From a virus, in IMG/VR virus record IMGVR_UViG_3300032163_000033, positions 1-42,621 of that record: 42,621 bases of DNA; one strand, 5' to 3'. Below, in pieces: positions 21,957 to 31,228 of this stretch. Position 1 is the first letter of the stretch, and the number at the start of each line of letters is the position of its first letter. Both the position numbers and the translations under genes were made by a program. The notes below the pieces were generated by a model, which saw only the letters and a list, made by a program, of their open reading frames with translations, made no database searches and had not been told where the DNA came from.

Positions 21957-23061
21957 AACTGAGCAAGTATTTCTTGATAAATTAAAAGAAAATAGACAAG
22001 AAAAACCAGCGGAACCCGCCAAGCCGGATACATTAGCAAGTGATGCCGGAGAAAACAATGGCATAACTAATGATGAAGCTAACGAGCTTCATCAAGAAAC
22101 AAGCAATGCAGACAACACAAGCAACACAAGCAAGGATGAACAAACCACGCTAGAAGAAGCCAGCAGCACTATTGCTGGTGATACGAACACTACGAACACG
22201 GATAAAGAAGTTAGGAGCGATGCCGAGGAAGTCGAACTAGATGCCGATCAGCTTGCACGTTTACTAGGTCTTGAATCAAATAATCTTATTGTTGATAATA
22301 ATGGTAAGGTTAAAATCAAGACTAAAGTCAACGGCCAAGACAGTGAATCTACCTTGCAAGACTTAGTCCGAGCCTACCAAACCGATGCTTACTTGTCCAA
22401 CAAAGGCCGAGAAGTGGCCAAACTGGAAGAGCAACGCAAGCAAGAGCTTGCCGAGTTCATGAACAGAGCAGAAACGCACGCACAGCAGCAAGCAGCATTA
22501 TTAAATGTCCTGAAAGAAACTTATTTACAAAGAACGTCCGAAGCGGAACTGAAGATATTGAGAGAGAGCGATCCAGCCGAGTATGCGGCGCGAAAGGAAG
22601 AAATTAGAGATAAGGAAATCAAGTTGTCGAATATTGCCTCAGAAGCAACCAGAAACTATGAGGAAGCACATAGACGCTACAATGAAGAACAAGAAAAGCA
22701 TAAACAAACATTTCTTGTTGAACAGTATCATGTTCTTGAAAAATCAATCCCTAACTTCAAAACATCCTTGGAGCCAATCAAAAGCCATGCGATGGAATTG
22801 GGGTTTAGTGAAAAAGAACTGAATCATGTCTATGACTCTCGAATAGTTCAAGCCTTATATGAATCTATGCAGTACAGAAAAGGTTTGTCTGGAGCCAAGA
22901 CCAAGCTTTCAAAGACTTTACCTAAAGTCTTAAAGCCTGGGGCAAGGCGGGATAATTCTCAAATTTCACTCGATAAGATAGCCACCCAAAGAGCCGTTCT
23001 TAAAAAATCAGGCAGCATTGATGATGCACTTGCTTTACTTAAATCAATGAGGAAAAAATAA
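21943..23061 (+). CDS. Capsid scaffolding protein
   Basis: 372 aa, GAGGA before ATG, immediately upstream of the major capsid gene. The N-terminal 100 residues are acidic and Asn/Thr-rich; a short domain (DADQLARLLGLE ... STLQDLVRAYQTDAYLS) is followed by a long coiled coil (about 170-270) and a basic C-terminus (ALLKSMRKK). This fits phage scaffold proteins, which assemble inside the prohead and leave before packaging. Stop and capsid start overlap (TAATG). Confidence 0.8.
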   Translation: MQTDKTEQVFLDKLKENRQEKPAEPAKPDTLASDAGENNGITNDEANELHQETSNADNTSNTSKDEQTTLEEASSTIAGDTNTTNTDKEVRSDAEEVELDADQLARLLGLESNNLIVDNNGKVKIKTKVNGQDSESTLQDLVRAYQTDAYLSNKGREVAKLEEQRKQELAEFMNRAETHAQQQAALLNVLKETYLQRTSEAELKILRESDPAEYAARKEEIRDKEIKLSNIASEATRNYEEAHRRYNEEQEKHKQTFLVEQYHVLEKSIPNFKTSLEPIKSHAMELGFSEKELNHVYDSRIVQALYESMQYRKGLSGAKTKLSKTLPKVLKPGARRDNSQISLDKIATQRAVLKKSGSIDDALALLKSMRKK

Positions 23062-24026
23062 TGGCACTACCAGTCAATACAATCACCACGTTTGATCGGT
23101 CAACAATGAATCGTGAAGATTTATCAGACATGATCTATGACGTATCGCCCACGGACACACCGTTTATTTCCGGTATTTCTCGTGTCAAAGCAACCGCAAC
23201 CCTTCATGAATGGCAATCAGACGTTCTTGATACTGCTACATCACAAGCCTATCTGGAAGGCGATGACGCAACAGCCGACGCCGCTGCCGCGCCCACTCGC
23301 CTTTCAAATCGTTGTCAGATTTTCCGTAAAGTCATTTCTGTGTCTGGCACACAACGAGCCGTTCGCTCCGCCGGGACTTCGGATGAATACGACCGCCTGT
23401 TGTTGAAAAAGGGCAAGGAGCTGAAGCGCAATATCGAGTTCACCTTACTTGCCGCTCGAAACAAGGACTCGCCAACCAGTACAGCAACGGCACGAAACGT
23501 GGGCGGTGTAGCGGCTTGGCTTGGAACAAACTTTTTTAAAATGACATCCACAGGCACCACGCCTGGTGGTGGGACAGGTTACGTGGCGGGAACCGGTATT
23601 ACCATCACCACAGCAACCCAGCTGCAAGACCCTGTAGCGACGGTAATCGCCCAATGTTGGAACAACGGCGGTGATCCATCGATCATTATGGTGGATTCCA
23701 ATGCTAAGCGATTCCTGTCTAAATTGACTGGTATCGCAACACTGTACCGTGACGTTCCTCCGAGTTCCCAAGGTCAAATCATCCAGGGGGCTTCTGTCCT
23801 GGTTTCTGACTTCGGTGAACATACCATCGTTCCCAATCGTTTCATGCCATCGACTCAAATTTACTTCCTTGACATGCAATACTGGGCTGTGGCGGAACTT
23901 CGCGGTATTAGTGAAGAAGTTTTGGCTAAAACCGGTGATGCTGATCGGGCCATGTTGATCACTGAATTAACCCTTGAGTGCCGTACCCCGGCTGCAAGCG
24001 GTAAAATTGGTGAGCTGGCATATTAG
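23061..24026 (+). CDS. Major capsid protein (DUF5309/SU10-type)
   Basis: 321 aa. The N-terminus VNTITTFDRSTMNREDLSDM (one block), DVSPTDTPFISGI and LHEWQSDVL, then SGTQRAVRSAGTSDEYDRLL and KRNIEFTLL, is the signature of DUF5309 major capsid proteins, an HK97-fold group. The C-terminus has the typical YFLDMQYWAVAELRG and ELTLECRTPAASGKIGEL. GAGGA precedes the ATG. A strong terminator follows 15 bases after the stop, so capsid mRNA can end here. Confidence 0.92.
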   Translation: MALPVNTITTFDRSTMNREDLSDMIYDVSPTDTPFISGISRVKATATLHEWQSDVLDTATSQAYLEGDDATADAAAAPTRLSNRCQIFRKVISVSGTQRAVRSAGTSDEYDRLLLKKGKELKRNIEFTLLAARNKDSPTSTATARNVGGVAAWLGTNFFKMTSTGTTPGGGTGYVAGTGITITTATQLQDPVATVIAQCWNNGGDPSIIMVDSNAKRFLSKLTGIATLYRDVPPSSQGQIIQGASVLVSDFGEHTIVPNRFMPSTQIYFLDMQYWAVAELRGISEEVLAKTGDADRAMLITELTLECRTPAASGKIGELAY

Positions 24027-24040
24027 GCTTTACTCCTTTT

Positions 24041-24062
24041 GGCCCCTTCGGGGGCCATTTTT
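24041..24062 (+). terminator. Rho-independent terminator after the capsid gene
   Basis: GGCCCC, a TTCG tetraloop and GGGGCC (24041-24056; the loop side contributes an extra G), followed by ATTTTT. A classic strong hairpin with a U-tract. Its place after the capsid gene would lower expression of the downstream tail genes relative to capsid. Confidence 0.92.
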
Positions 24063-24080
24063 AATGGTGAAATTAGAAAC

Positions 24081-24386
24081 ATGAAATTAGTTGATTATGA
24101 TCCGTTCTTCGGAATAAGCACTTATTACAAAACACAAGACGGTAAAGGGATTTTATCTGAAGTTCAAGACGTTGAGCCATTTATTGATATAAACAAGAAT
24201 ATCGCAGATTCTTTGGATAAACGACAAAACTTGTGGATGGTGGGCGAAATCCCGTTAACCATCTGTCATAAGTGGGCTATTGAATGCGGCCATAAGATGT
24301 TTAGTAAAGAATGGCAAGAATACTCAAAAAAACAATTAAATAATCCAGATTATAAGATGTTTAATCAAGCAAAAATAAAACTATGA
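24081..24386 (+). CDS. Conserved podovirus protein downstream of capsid
   Basis: 101 aa from ATG 24081; longer versions would begin inside the terminator. The text DPFFGISTYYKTQDGKG, VQDVEPFIDINKN and NPDYKMFNQAKIKL follows a pattern (FGxxTYY ... DV.P..D.NK ... LN.PDY..F) seen in small proteins next to capsid genes of marine and freshwater podoviruses. Function unknown. The stop overlaps the TPR gene start as ATGA. Confidence 0.65.
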   Translation: MKLVDYDPFFGISTYYKTQDGKGILSEVQDVEPFIDINKNIADSLDKRQNLWMVGEIPLTICHKWAIECGHKMFSKEWQEYSKKQLNNPDYKMFNQAKIKL

Positions 24387-25753
24387 CAACAGATAAACAT
24401 ATCATCGCAAGAGATGCTTACGCTAATAAAGATTATCAAACCGCTCTTGAAGCAATAAACGATATATTAGACGATAACCCAAATGATTCAGCCGCCTTAT
24501 TTATTCTTGGCGGGATTCTTATACAAACAAATAAAAAAGGTCTTGCTTACAACATATACGCAAGATGCGCGAAACAAATACCCGAAAGCGCCGAAGTCTG
24601 GGGTAATTTCGGAAGATGCCAATCCGATGATCCCGACGGTTGGAATAAATCAATGGAGTGTTTTAATAAATCCCTTGAATTAAACCCAGAATCTTATATA
24701 ACAATGGCGAATATATCTAGTTTGTATTTACAGCAATGCAAGCCAAAAGAAGCCCTTATGTGGGCCTTTAAATCATTATCAATAAACCCGGATTACAATG
24801 TTGCCCAATCTTGTCTTGGATTCTGCTATTTGTATCTTGGTGAATGGGATAAAGGTTTCGAGTATTACCATGCAATGGTAGGGCACGCTTCAAGACCGCA
24901 CATTCTGTATAACGACTTGCCGGAATGGGACGGAACACCAGGGCAGACTATCATCGTGAATGGCGAACAAGGGATAGGGGATGAAATAGTCTTTTCTTCA
25001 TTAATCCCGGATATTGCTAAAAATAACCGCGTGGTTTATGACTGCATGCCTAGATTAGAATCTTTAATGAAGCGCTCCATGCCTGACAATGTTTTTGTGG
25101 TTGGCGGTAGGTGGAAAGATGAGGTTTTCCTGCCGGAAAACTTCCAGCCAACTGCCAGAATTACACAAGCAGGTCTAGGGAAGTATTGCAGAAAAACAGA
25201 TTCCGACTTTAATGGCGATCCTTATTTGGTGGCTGATAAAGACATGAGGAAGGCTATGCGAGGCTTGCTTGATTCTTTGGGTTCAAAGCCAAAAATCGGC
25301 ATAGCCTGGACGGGCGGGACGAAACAAAGTCGTATGCACTTCAGAAATAGAACCCTTGAGGATTTAACGCCTTTATTAAGGAATGATTCAGTTACCTGGA
25401 TATCGCTGGAATACAAAGATAAAAGCATTGAAATTGAAGACTACTTCAAAGCAAGAAATATAAAAATACACCACTACCCTTTTATCACTGAAATTAAAGA
25501 ATATGACATGACCGCCGCCCTTGTCGCCGAACTCGATTTAGTAATCGCCGTGCCGACGACTGTCACACAATTAGCCGGTGCCATGGGGGTTCAGGCTTGG
25601 GTTATCGTTCCGGAGATAACAGGATGGTTATTCAACCTGACAAAATATGTCTGGGCAAAGAGCGTTAAAACCTTCAGAGCGCCAGACATGAAGGCAATGG
25701 AAATTAATCTGCACAACTGGTTAATCAGTAGGAGCAAGAAGAATGCCGCTTAA
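24383..25753 (+). CDS. TPR protein with GT-B glycosyltransferase-like C-terminus
   Basis: 456 aa. Residues about 1-165 are tetratricopeptide repeats (ALEAINDILDDNPNDSAALF; ECFNKSLELNPESYITM; EALMWAFKSLSINPDYN). After WDGTPGQTIIVNGEQGIGDE the C-terminal half reads KPKIGIAWTGG, TLEDLTPLLRND, ELDLVIAVPTTVTQLAGAMG and AWVIVPE, the pattern of TPR-linked GT-B enzymes related to heptosyl or O-GlcNAc transferases. This suggests glycosylation of a protein, perhaps a virion protein, since the gene lies between capsid and adaptor genes. Donor sugar unknown. Confidence 0.75.
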   Translation: MTTDKHIIARDAYANKDYQTALEAINDILDDNPNDSAALFILGGILIQTNKKGLAYNIYARCAKQIPESAEVWGNFGRCQSDDPDGWNKSMECFNKSLELNPESYITMANISSLYLQQCKPKEALMWAFKSLSINPDYNVAQSCLGFCYLYLGEWDKGFEYYHAMVGHASRPHILYNDLPEWDGTPGQTIIVNGEQGIGDEIVFSSLIPDIAKNNRVVYDCMPRLESLMKRSMPDNVFVVGGRWKDEVFLPENFQPTARITQAGLGKYCRKTDSDFNGDPYLVADKDMRKAMRGLLDSLGSKPKIGIAWTGGTKQSRMHFRNRTLEDLTPLLRNDSVTWISLEYKDKSIEIEDYFKARNIKIHHYPFITEIKEYDMTAALVAELDLVIAVPTTVTQLAGAMGVQAWVIVPEITGWLFNLTKYVWAKSVKTFRAPDMKAMEINLHNWLISRSKKNAA

Positions 25754-25880
25754 AAGTGGGAAATCCAATAAAATAATCTCTCTCAATATTAAGGCTGAAA
25801 TGAAAAAAGGTAGACCGCAACAACAAGCCGTCGCTATCGCCATGAGAAAAGCCGGGAAAGGCCGGAAAAAGAATAAATGA
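25743..25880 (+). CDS. Small basic phage protein
   Basis: 45 aa, overlapping the TPR gene end by 11 bases and the adaptor start by 4 (ATGA). Lys/Arg-rich: MPLKSGKSNKIISLNIKAEM, then KKGRPQQQAVAIAMRKAG and KGRKKNK. This is a very common small protein in podovirus virion operons (pattern KKGKPQKQAVAIA). It probably binds nucleic acid or structural partners; function unknown. Confidence 0.75.
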   Translation: MPLKSGKSNKIISLNIKAEMKKGRPQQQAVAIAMRKAGKGRKKNK

Positions 25881-26482
25881 TATCAGATTATACATCTTTA
25901 CAAACCGATCTATTATCCTGGATGGAAAGGGATGACATGACGGCTCAGGTATCTTTGTTTATTCGTCTTGGTGAGCGAAGAATTTATAGAGAAATCAGAA
26001 TCGACTCTATGGAGAGCGCGCTTTCAGTGACGCTTGCCGCGGGCGTTGCGACTATTCCAGCGGATTACCTTGAATTAAAACAAGCCTATATTGACGGAAA
26101 CCCGGTTCAGCCTCTACAGGTTAAAACAAGTGAATTCATTTTTAACACTTACCCCAATAGAACAGCCGACAGCAAACCAAGCTATATAGCCACAGACGCC
26201 GGATCATTCATCTTCGGGCCATATCCAGACAGTGACTACGTTTTAAAAGGAACCTATTACAAAAGATTAACGGTTCTATCTTCTACCAATACCACTAATT
26301 ACTTTACCGGCGATGGAGGTGATTTATTGTTCTGGGCTTCCTTGGCGGAAGCGGAAACTTTTTTAAAGAACGATGAAAGAATTAATCTGTGGGAGGCAAG
26401 ATATCAAATGGCTAAAAAAGAAATAATGAAAGAACGTAGGCGCGGAAGATTAAGCGGAATATTACGGAGTACACCTAGATGA
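25877..26482 (+). CDS. Head-tail adaptor protein
   Basis: 201 aa. The segment YTSLQTDLLSWMERDDMT, IRLGERRIYREIRIDSME, ATIPADYLELKQAYIDG and FWASLAEAETFLKNDERI matches phage adaptor/connector proteins of the P22 gp4 and SU10 adaptor type, which bind below the portal and nucleate the short tail. Overlaps both neighbours by 4 bases. Confidence 0.82.
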   Translation: MISDYTSLQTDLLSWMERDDMTAQVSLFIRLGERRIYREIRIDSMESALSVTLAAGVATIPADYLELKQAYIDGNPVQPLQVKTSEFIFNTYPNRTADSKPSYIATDAGSFIFGPYPDSDYVLKGTYYKRLTVLSSTNTTNYFTGDGGDLLFWASLAEAETFLKNDERINLWEARYQMAKKEIMKERRRGRLSGILRSTPR

Positions 26483-27213
26483 GTTTAGAAGACTTAACCG
26501 GTTCAAGTAAATACATATCAGACTTTGTAACCACCAATCCTGTTTCAGCGACAGATACTGTTCAATATGGCGCTGATCATATCCGTGGTATTAAAAACGC
26601 CACTAAAAACACATTTCCCAACGTTACCGGTGCCGTGACCGCAACGCATACCGAGTTAAATCTTATAGATGGTTATACCGGAAATGCCGCCGATCTAAGC
26701 GTCATGGCAACCACGGCCGCCGCAGGTGTTGTGGCAAATGACATAAAAATATTAGCGGGGGCGGCCGCAGGCGGACTTACTGCTGCTGAATTGCTTTATA
26801 TAAATACTTTAACCTCAAACGCACAAACACAGATTACCAATAATCTTGCAACCGCAATAGCAAGAGCGAATCATACCGGCACGCAAATAATGTCCACCAT
26901 TTCCAATGCCGGATCGCTTGCAACCTTAAATAGTATTGCCGCCACTAATCTTGACGCCAATTCAGTTATTGATACAAAAATATATTGGGAAAGTATCACG
27001 TCTGGGGTTATTGGTGGTACTACGTGGGTAGTTCCGGCGGGGCTTTATACGGTAACTACTGATAATGGTACTACCCTTACTTTAGACGTTTATCAGGGTG
27101 GTGTATGGCGTATTGGAGTGAATATCTTCGGCGGTGGTGCGGTATACAGTGACGGAAGCAACGTAAGATTTAATAATAATACTGGTTCTATATACTATAT
27201 CAAACTCGCATGA
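26479..27213 (+). CDS. Tail fibre/needle-like protein
   Basis: 244 aa. The N-terminal part QYGADHIRGIKNATKNTFPN, VTGAVTATHTELNLIDG is a widespread phage tail fibre motif; an Ala/Thr-rich helical shaft (about 70-140) and a small beta-rich tip (TTWVVPAGLYTVTTDNGTTL ...) follow. Probably a trimeric fibre attached to the adaptor or hub. The start overlaps the adaptor stop. Confidence 0.7.
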   Translation: MSLEDLTGSSKYISDFVTTNPVSATDTVQYGADHIRGIKNATKNTFPNVTGAVTATHTELNLIDGYTGNAADLSVMATTAAAGVVANDIKILAGAAAGGLTAAELLYINTLTSNAQTQITNNLATAIARANHTGTQIMSTISNAGSLATLNSIAATNLDANSVIDTKIYWESITSGVIGGTTWVVPAGLYTVTTDNGTTLTLDVYQGGVWRIGVNIFGGGAVYSDGSNVRFNNNTGSIYYIKLA

Positions 27214-28787
27214 AACATCCTATTGTTAATCTTGATAAATATGGTCTAATAAAAGATACCCCCGCAATAGATATTCCAGAGCAAGCCGTTTCAGACGGAA
27301 ACAATATTGTTTTTATAGACGGAAAATGCAAAAAATCATACGGATATACTTCAGTATTTGGAACTCCAACAGTAGCCCCTTATTGGGCAATGGCCGTTCC
27401 AACCGCTACAGCCTATTATTGGATATACACCTCTCTTACTAAATGTTATGTGACCGACGGGACTACGCACACCAACATCACAAGACAGACCGCATCCGTT
27501 GATGTTAACTATAATGCAACGGGTGATAATGATTGGAATGGCACGTTTATCGGCGGAACACCAGTAATTAATAACGGGATAGATTCACCCCAGATGTGGG
27601 TTACACCTATTTCAGCATCTAACAAAATGACAAGCCTGACTTTTTCGTCTGGACAAACATGGACAAGCAAAGGGTATACCGCTTCAGTTTTCAGGCAGTT
27701 TAAAAACTTTGGTATAGCATTAGATTTTAACAATGGAACAACAAGATACCCGCAAATGGTTCTGTGGTCTGATCCGGCCCCCATTGGAACCGTGCCATCA
27801 ACCTGGGATTGGACGGATACGACTTCATTAGCCGGAAGAAACGAGTTAGCCGGTGGCGGATTTATCATTGATGGTAAGATTTTAGGTGAGCAATTCATCA
27901 TCTACAAAGAAGACGCCATCTTTAGAATGTATTACGTTGGTGGCAATGATGTCTTTGGTTTTGAAAAAATATCAGATGATGGCGTTTTCTCAAGACATTG
28001 CGTAGCGGAATTTCCAGGCGGCCATGTTGTCTATGTCAATGGTGACGTAAAGACACATCAAGGGAATATTCCGCAGAGCATTATTTCAGGGAAATTAAAG
28101 AGGTTTCTAGCCTCTGATATAGATACCACCTACAACACGCGTGTCTTTTTAGTTCACAACATGAATAAAAATGAAATATGGATATGCTACCCAGCTTCAG
28201 GAAATTCTTATCCGAACAAAGCCATAACCTGGAATTATGTAAATAATACATTCGGATTGAGGAGTTTATCCAGTACTAGCCATATTGCAAATGGTGTGGT
28301 TGATACGTCAGCAACAGGAACTACATGGAATAGCTACACAACAACAACATGGAACGCAGCTCAGTTCGTATGGGGGGCGCGATCTTACAATCCATCATTG
28401 GTTAAATTACTCGGCTGTGATCCGACGAATACAAAATTATATCTTTACGACGATGACACGACGAATCAACATAACTTAGTTAACCCGACGGCTTATGTCG
28501 AGAAAACAGATATCATTATTGACGATTTGGACACCGTAAAATTCGTAAATCGAGTCTATCCAAAAATTCAAGGCTCAGGGGATATAACGGTTCAAGTCGG
28601 CACGCAATCGGTTCCTAATGGTGCTGTGTCATGGTCGGCCTCTATCCCTTTCACAATAGGAACAAGTTACAAGGTTGACGTAAGAAAATCAGGAAAACTT
28701 CTGGCTTACCGAATACAAAGCACTGGTAACGTAAGCTGGGAGTTTACCGGAATAGAATTCGAATATGTTCATGCAGGCAAACGATGA
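27210..28787 (+). CDS. Tail hub/stabilisation protein (P22 gp10-like)
   Basis: 525 aa. The opening GLIKDTPAIDIPEQAVSDGN, NIVFIDGKCKKSYGY, later FKNFGIALDFNNGT, FIIDGKILGEQFIIYKEDAI and HVVYVNGDVKTHQGN follow the pattern of P22 gp10-type packaged-DNA stabilisation or tail hub proteins, with repeated beta-blade segments. It forms the channel below the adaptor in short tails. Overlaps both neighbours as ATGA. Confidence 0.78.
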   Translation: MKHPIVNLDKYGLIKDTPAIDIPEQAVSDGNNIVFIDGKCKKSYGYTSVFGTPTVAPYWAMAVPTATAYYWIYTSLTKCYVTDGTTHTNITRQTASVDVNYNATGDNDWNGTFIGGTPVINNGIDSPQMWVTPISASNKMTSLTFSSGQTWTSKGYTASVFRQFKNFGIALDFNNGTTRYPQMVLWSDPAPIGTVPSTWDWTDTTSLAGRNELAGGGFIIDGKILGEQFIIYKEDAIFRMYYVGGNDVFGFEKISDDGVFSRHCVAEFPGGHVVYVNGDVKTHQGNIPQSIISGKLKRFLASDIDTTYNTRVFLVHNMNKNEIWICYPASGNSYPNKAITWNYVNNTFGLRSLSSTSHIANGVVDTSATGTTWNSYTTTTWNAAQFVWGARSYNPSLVKLLGCDPTNTKLYLYDDDTTNQHNLVNPTAYVEKTDIIIDDLDTVKFVNRVYPKIQGSGDITVQVGTQSVPNGAVSWSASIPFTIGTSYKVDVRKSGKLLAYRIQSTGNVSWEFTGIEFEYVHAGKR

Positions 28788-28987
28788 CACTACTTGCAAG
28801 TGACAAAAGAATTGAAGACGTTGTCCTAAATAATAGATTGGAATTCGTGCAATTAAAAATATGGCGAAAAGCCCCCGCCAAACCCAGAACGGGGCAAATC
28901 TATTTTGCTGACGGGACTCAATGGAATCCCGGATCGGGCGAGGGCATTTATTTACGATTAGCGGCAGGTACTTGGAGTAAATTATAA
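28784..28987 (+). CDS. Small conserved virion-operon protein
   Basis: 67 aa. LKIWRKAPAKPRTGQIYFAD, then GTQWNPGSGEGIYLRLAAGT is a common small protein next to gp10-like hub genes. Probably a small beta-barrel or tail accessory. The next gene starts at its stop (TAATG). Confidence 0.65.
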   Translation: MTLLASDKRIEDVVLNNRLEFVQLKIWRKAPAKPRTGQIYFADGTQWNPGSGEGIYLRLAAGTWSKL

Positions 28988-29796
28988 TGGGCATATTTGA
29001 CGGATTGTTCGGTGGTGGTGGTCAGATGCAAACCACAACGGGGTCAAGCACTACAGCGCTTCCCCCCGGACAACAACAGCAGATCGATTATCTATTCAAT
29101 CAAGCAGGGAGCGCTTTTCCTAATTTTGGCCAGACGGCGGGATTTAATCCAACCCAAAATCAAGCCTTCAGTTTTGGTCAGAATTACGCGCAGAACTTTG
29201 ATCCATCACAAGCCAACAATGCTTTAAACTTCGCCCTTCAAGGCCCGATGAATCCATATACTGATCAATTAGTCCAACAAGCCCAGAGGCCACTAATTCA
29301 AAATTTCCAAGAACAGATCATCCCCGGCCTACGTGCGGGATCAATAGGCACGGGTTCTTTTGGCGGATCACGGGGAGGGATTGCTGAAGGTATTGCAGCG
29401 CGAGGGCTTGCCGATCAAATGGGCAACATCTCTACCGGCATTCATTCCAATGCTTATAATACGGGCATGAACACGATGATGCAGGGGTTAGGTCTTGCCC
29501 CTCAGATCGCCCAATATAACCAAATGCCCTACAATCTCTTACAGAACATGGGCTCCCAACAACAACAACAGCAACAAGCCCAGATGGACTCACCTTATCG
29601 TCAGCTTCAACAGTTCCGCGATCTCATTTCCGGGAACTATGGAGGCACGACAAATACCACAGGGACACAATTCACGCCATCTAGTGGCCCAGGAGGCGCA
29701 TTAATAGGGGCCGGTCTTGGGGGGCTGGTTGGATCAATGTATGGCAATCCAATGGGCGGCGCACAGCTTGGCGCAAGCATTGGGAGGTTGTCCTAA
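28987..29796 (+). CDS. Ejection/internal virion protein, first of three
   Basis: 269 aa, rich in Gln, Asn and Gly (GQQQQIDYLFNQAG; SQQQQQQQAQM) with a Gly-zipper C-terminus (GGALIGAGLGGLVGSMYG) that could insert in a membrane. Its order, after the hub and before two larger Gln-rich proteins, matches DNA-ejection protein operons of podoviruses. The function is inferred from order and composition. Confidence 0.65.
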   Translation: MGIFDGLFGGGGQMQTTTGSSTTALPPGQQQQIDYLFNQAGSAFPNFGQTAGFNPTQNQAFSFGQNYAQNFDPSQANNALNFALQGPMNPYTDQLVQQAQRPLIQNFQEQIIPGLRAGSIGTGSFGGSRGGIAEGIAARGLADQMGNISTGIHSNAYNTGMNTMMQGLGLAPQIAQYNQMPYNLLQNMGSQQQQQQQAQMDSPYRQLQQFRDLISGNYGGTTNTTGTQFTPSSGPGGALIGAGLGGLVGSMYGNPMGGAQLGASIGRLS

Positions 29797-31226
29797 TGCC
29801 GGGATTCTGGGATAGCAGCGCACCCTATGACTTAGCAGGGCTTTTCTTTGGCATGCCAAACAGATACGGCCATGCTAACGAAGCCCTCTCACAAAGGGCT
29901 TTTAGCCAAGCGGATAGGCTTCGCTCAAAGCTTGAACAACAAGCCCAAATGCAGCAAATGCAAGGTCTTATCGGCCAACAGCAGATTGGAGGGATGGTGC
30001 AAGCCCCTGGAAGCTACGGCGACTATGTTCCCGGACAAAATGAGATGTTTCCCGGTGAGACCCCCGGATCACTTAGTGGACAAAACACCCAGGGTTTATT
30101 GCAAAGCCAGGACTATCAGCCAGGGGCCGGAATGCCGCCCATGTCTCCTGGAATGCCGGGGCCGATGGTGACAACTCCCGATTTTCAGCAAGGGACGGGA
30201 CTGCTTGGCGGCCAGATGAACCAACAGCAATTTGCAGCGGGTTTATTGGGTGTCCCCGGCCTTCACCCAAGCGTACAAGAAACCGCCTTGAAAGGGTTGA
30301 TGGCTACGCCCACGCCAGTGCACGGGGTATTCCAGCGCGAAGCTGTGTATGATGCAAATGGTAAAGCGGTAGTTGATGAGTTTGGGAGACAAAAAGAGCA
30401 ATTCGTTTTACGGAATCCAACTAATGCACAAGTCATGGGTATTGGTGGCGGAGCCGCGCAATCATTCGCCGGAAATAAGTATACGCCTGATGAACTCCAA
30501 AAGATTCAGGACATAACAACCGGAAAATCACCGCCAGCTGGGACTACGCCTGATCAAATAGCACAAGGCAATGCCGACTACCAAGAGAAATATGGACAAT
30601 CCCGTTATAGCGTTACCCCAAATCAACCGCCAGTACAAACAGCAATGACTATGGCTGGGCTTGCAGCATCAAAAAACGCCGTTAAAAATATAATGAATAT
30701 TATATTTGAAAAAGGCGACCCGATAAATGGGAAGATAAATGGTGACGTCAGCCTTCTTGGTACGGAAGCGTTAAATTCCAAAAGTCCAGTCATTAACGCC
30801 ATTGCAAGAATTGTTACGGATGATCAAACCAAAATACTTGCTTATAACGTGGCCGAGCCAGTGGCGGATGTTACAAGGGCAGTATCTGGTGCAGTTATGA
30901 CCCCGCCTGAATTAGCGAGCACCGCTATCAGATTTACCCCAGTAGCCGGTGATCCGGATTCAGTAATTCGATCTAAAATGGTAAAACTGCAACTATACTT
31001 GCAAAATGCCACAAATTATCTTGATCCACAAGCGATCGCAAGAGCACGAGCAACCGGTCAAATAACATCTAATGATGTTAATTACAGTAAATTACAGCAT
31101 GATGCGGATAAACTTTTGAACACAAAACAAAATACACCTCCCACAGGGCTTCTTAATAAAAAAAGACCTTCAGACGGAATGACTATGGATGAAATAAATA
31201 AACGAACACCGGAGCTTAACCACTAA
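29796..31226 (+). CDS. Ejection/internal virion protein, second
   Basis: 476 aa. N-terminal LFFGMPNRYGHANEALSQRA and a Gln/Met/Gly/Pro-rich low-complexity stretch (about 45-160); the second half is helical (AMTMAGLAASKNAVKNIMNI ... SVIRSKMVKLQLYLQNATNY). This is typical of injected proteins. No lytic transglycosylase motif was seen. Start overlaps the previous stop (TAATG). Confidence 0.65.
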   Translation: MPGFWDSSAPYDLAGLFFGMPNRYGHANEALSQRAFSQADRLRSKLEQQAQMQQMQGLIGQQQIGGMVQAPGSYGDYVPGQNEMFPGETPGSLSGQNTQGLLQSQDYQPGAGMPPMSPGMPGPMVTTPDFQQGTGLLGGQMNQQQFAAGLLGVPGLHPSVQETALKGLMATPTPVHGVFQREAVYDANGKAVVDEFGRQKEQFVLRNPTNAQVMGIGGGAAQSFAGNKYTPDELQKIQDITTGKSPPAGTTPDQIAQGNADYQEKYGQSRYSVTPNQPPVQTAMTMAGLAASKNAVKNIMNIIFEKGDPINGKINGDVSLLGTEALNSKSPVINAIARIVTDDQTKILAYNVAEPVADVTRAVSGAVMTPPELASTAIRFTPVAGDPDSVIRSKMVKLQLYLQNATNYLDPQAIARARATGQITSNDVNYSKLQHDADKLLNTKQNTPPTGLLNKKRPSDGMTMDEINKRTPELNH

Positions 31227-31228
31227 AT

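Noticed and set aside
24039-24080. Upstream start for the gene after the capsid
   Set aside because: It would begin inside the terminator hairpin with a TTG; ATG 24081 fits the family start.
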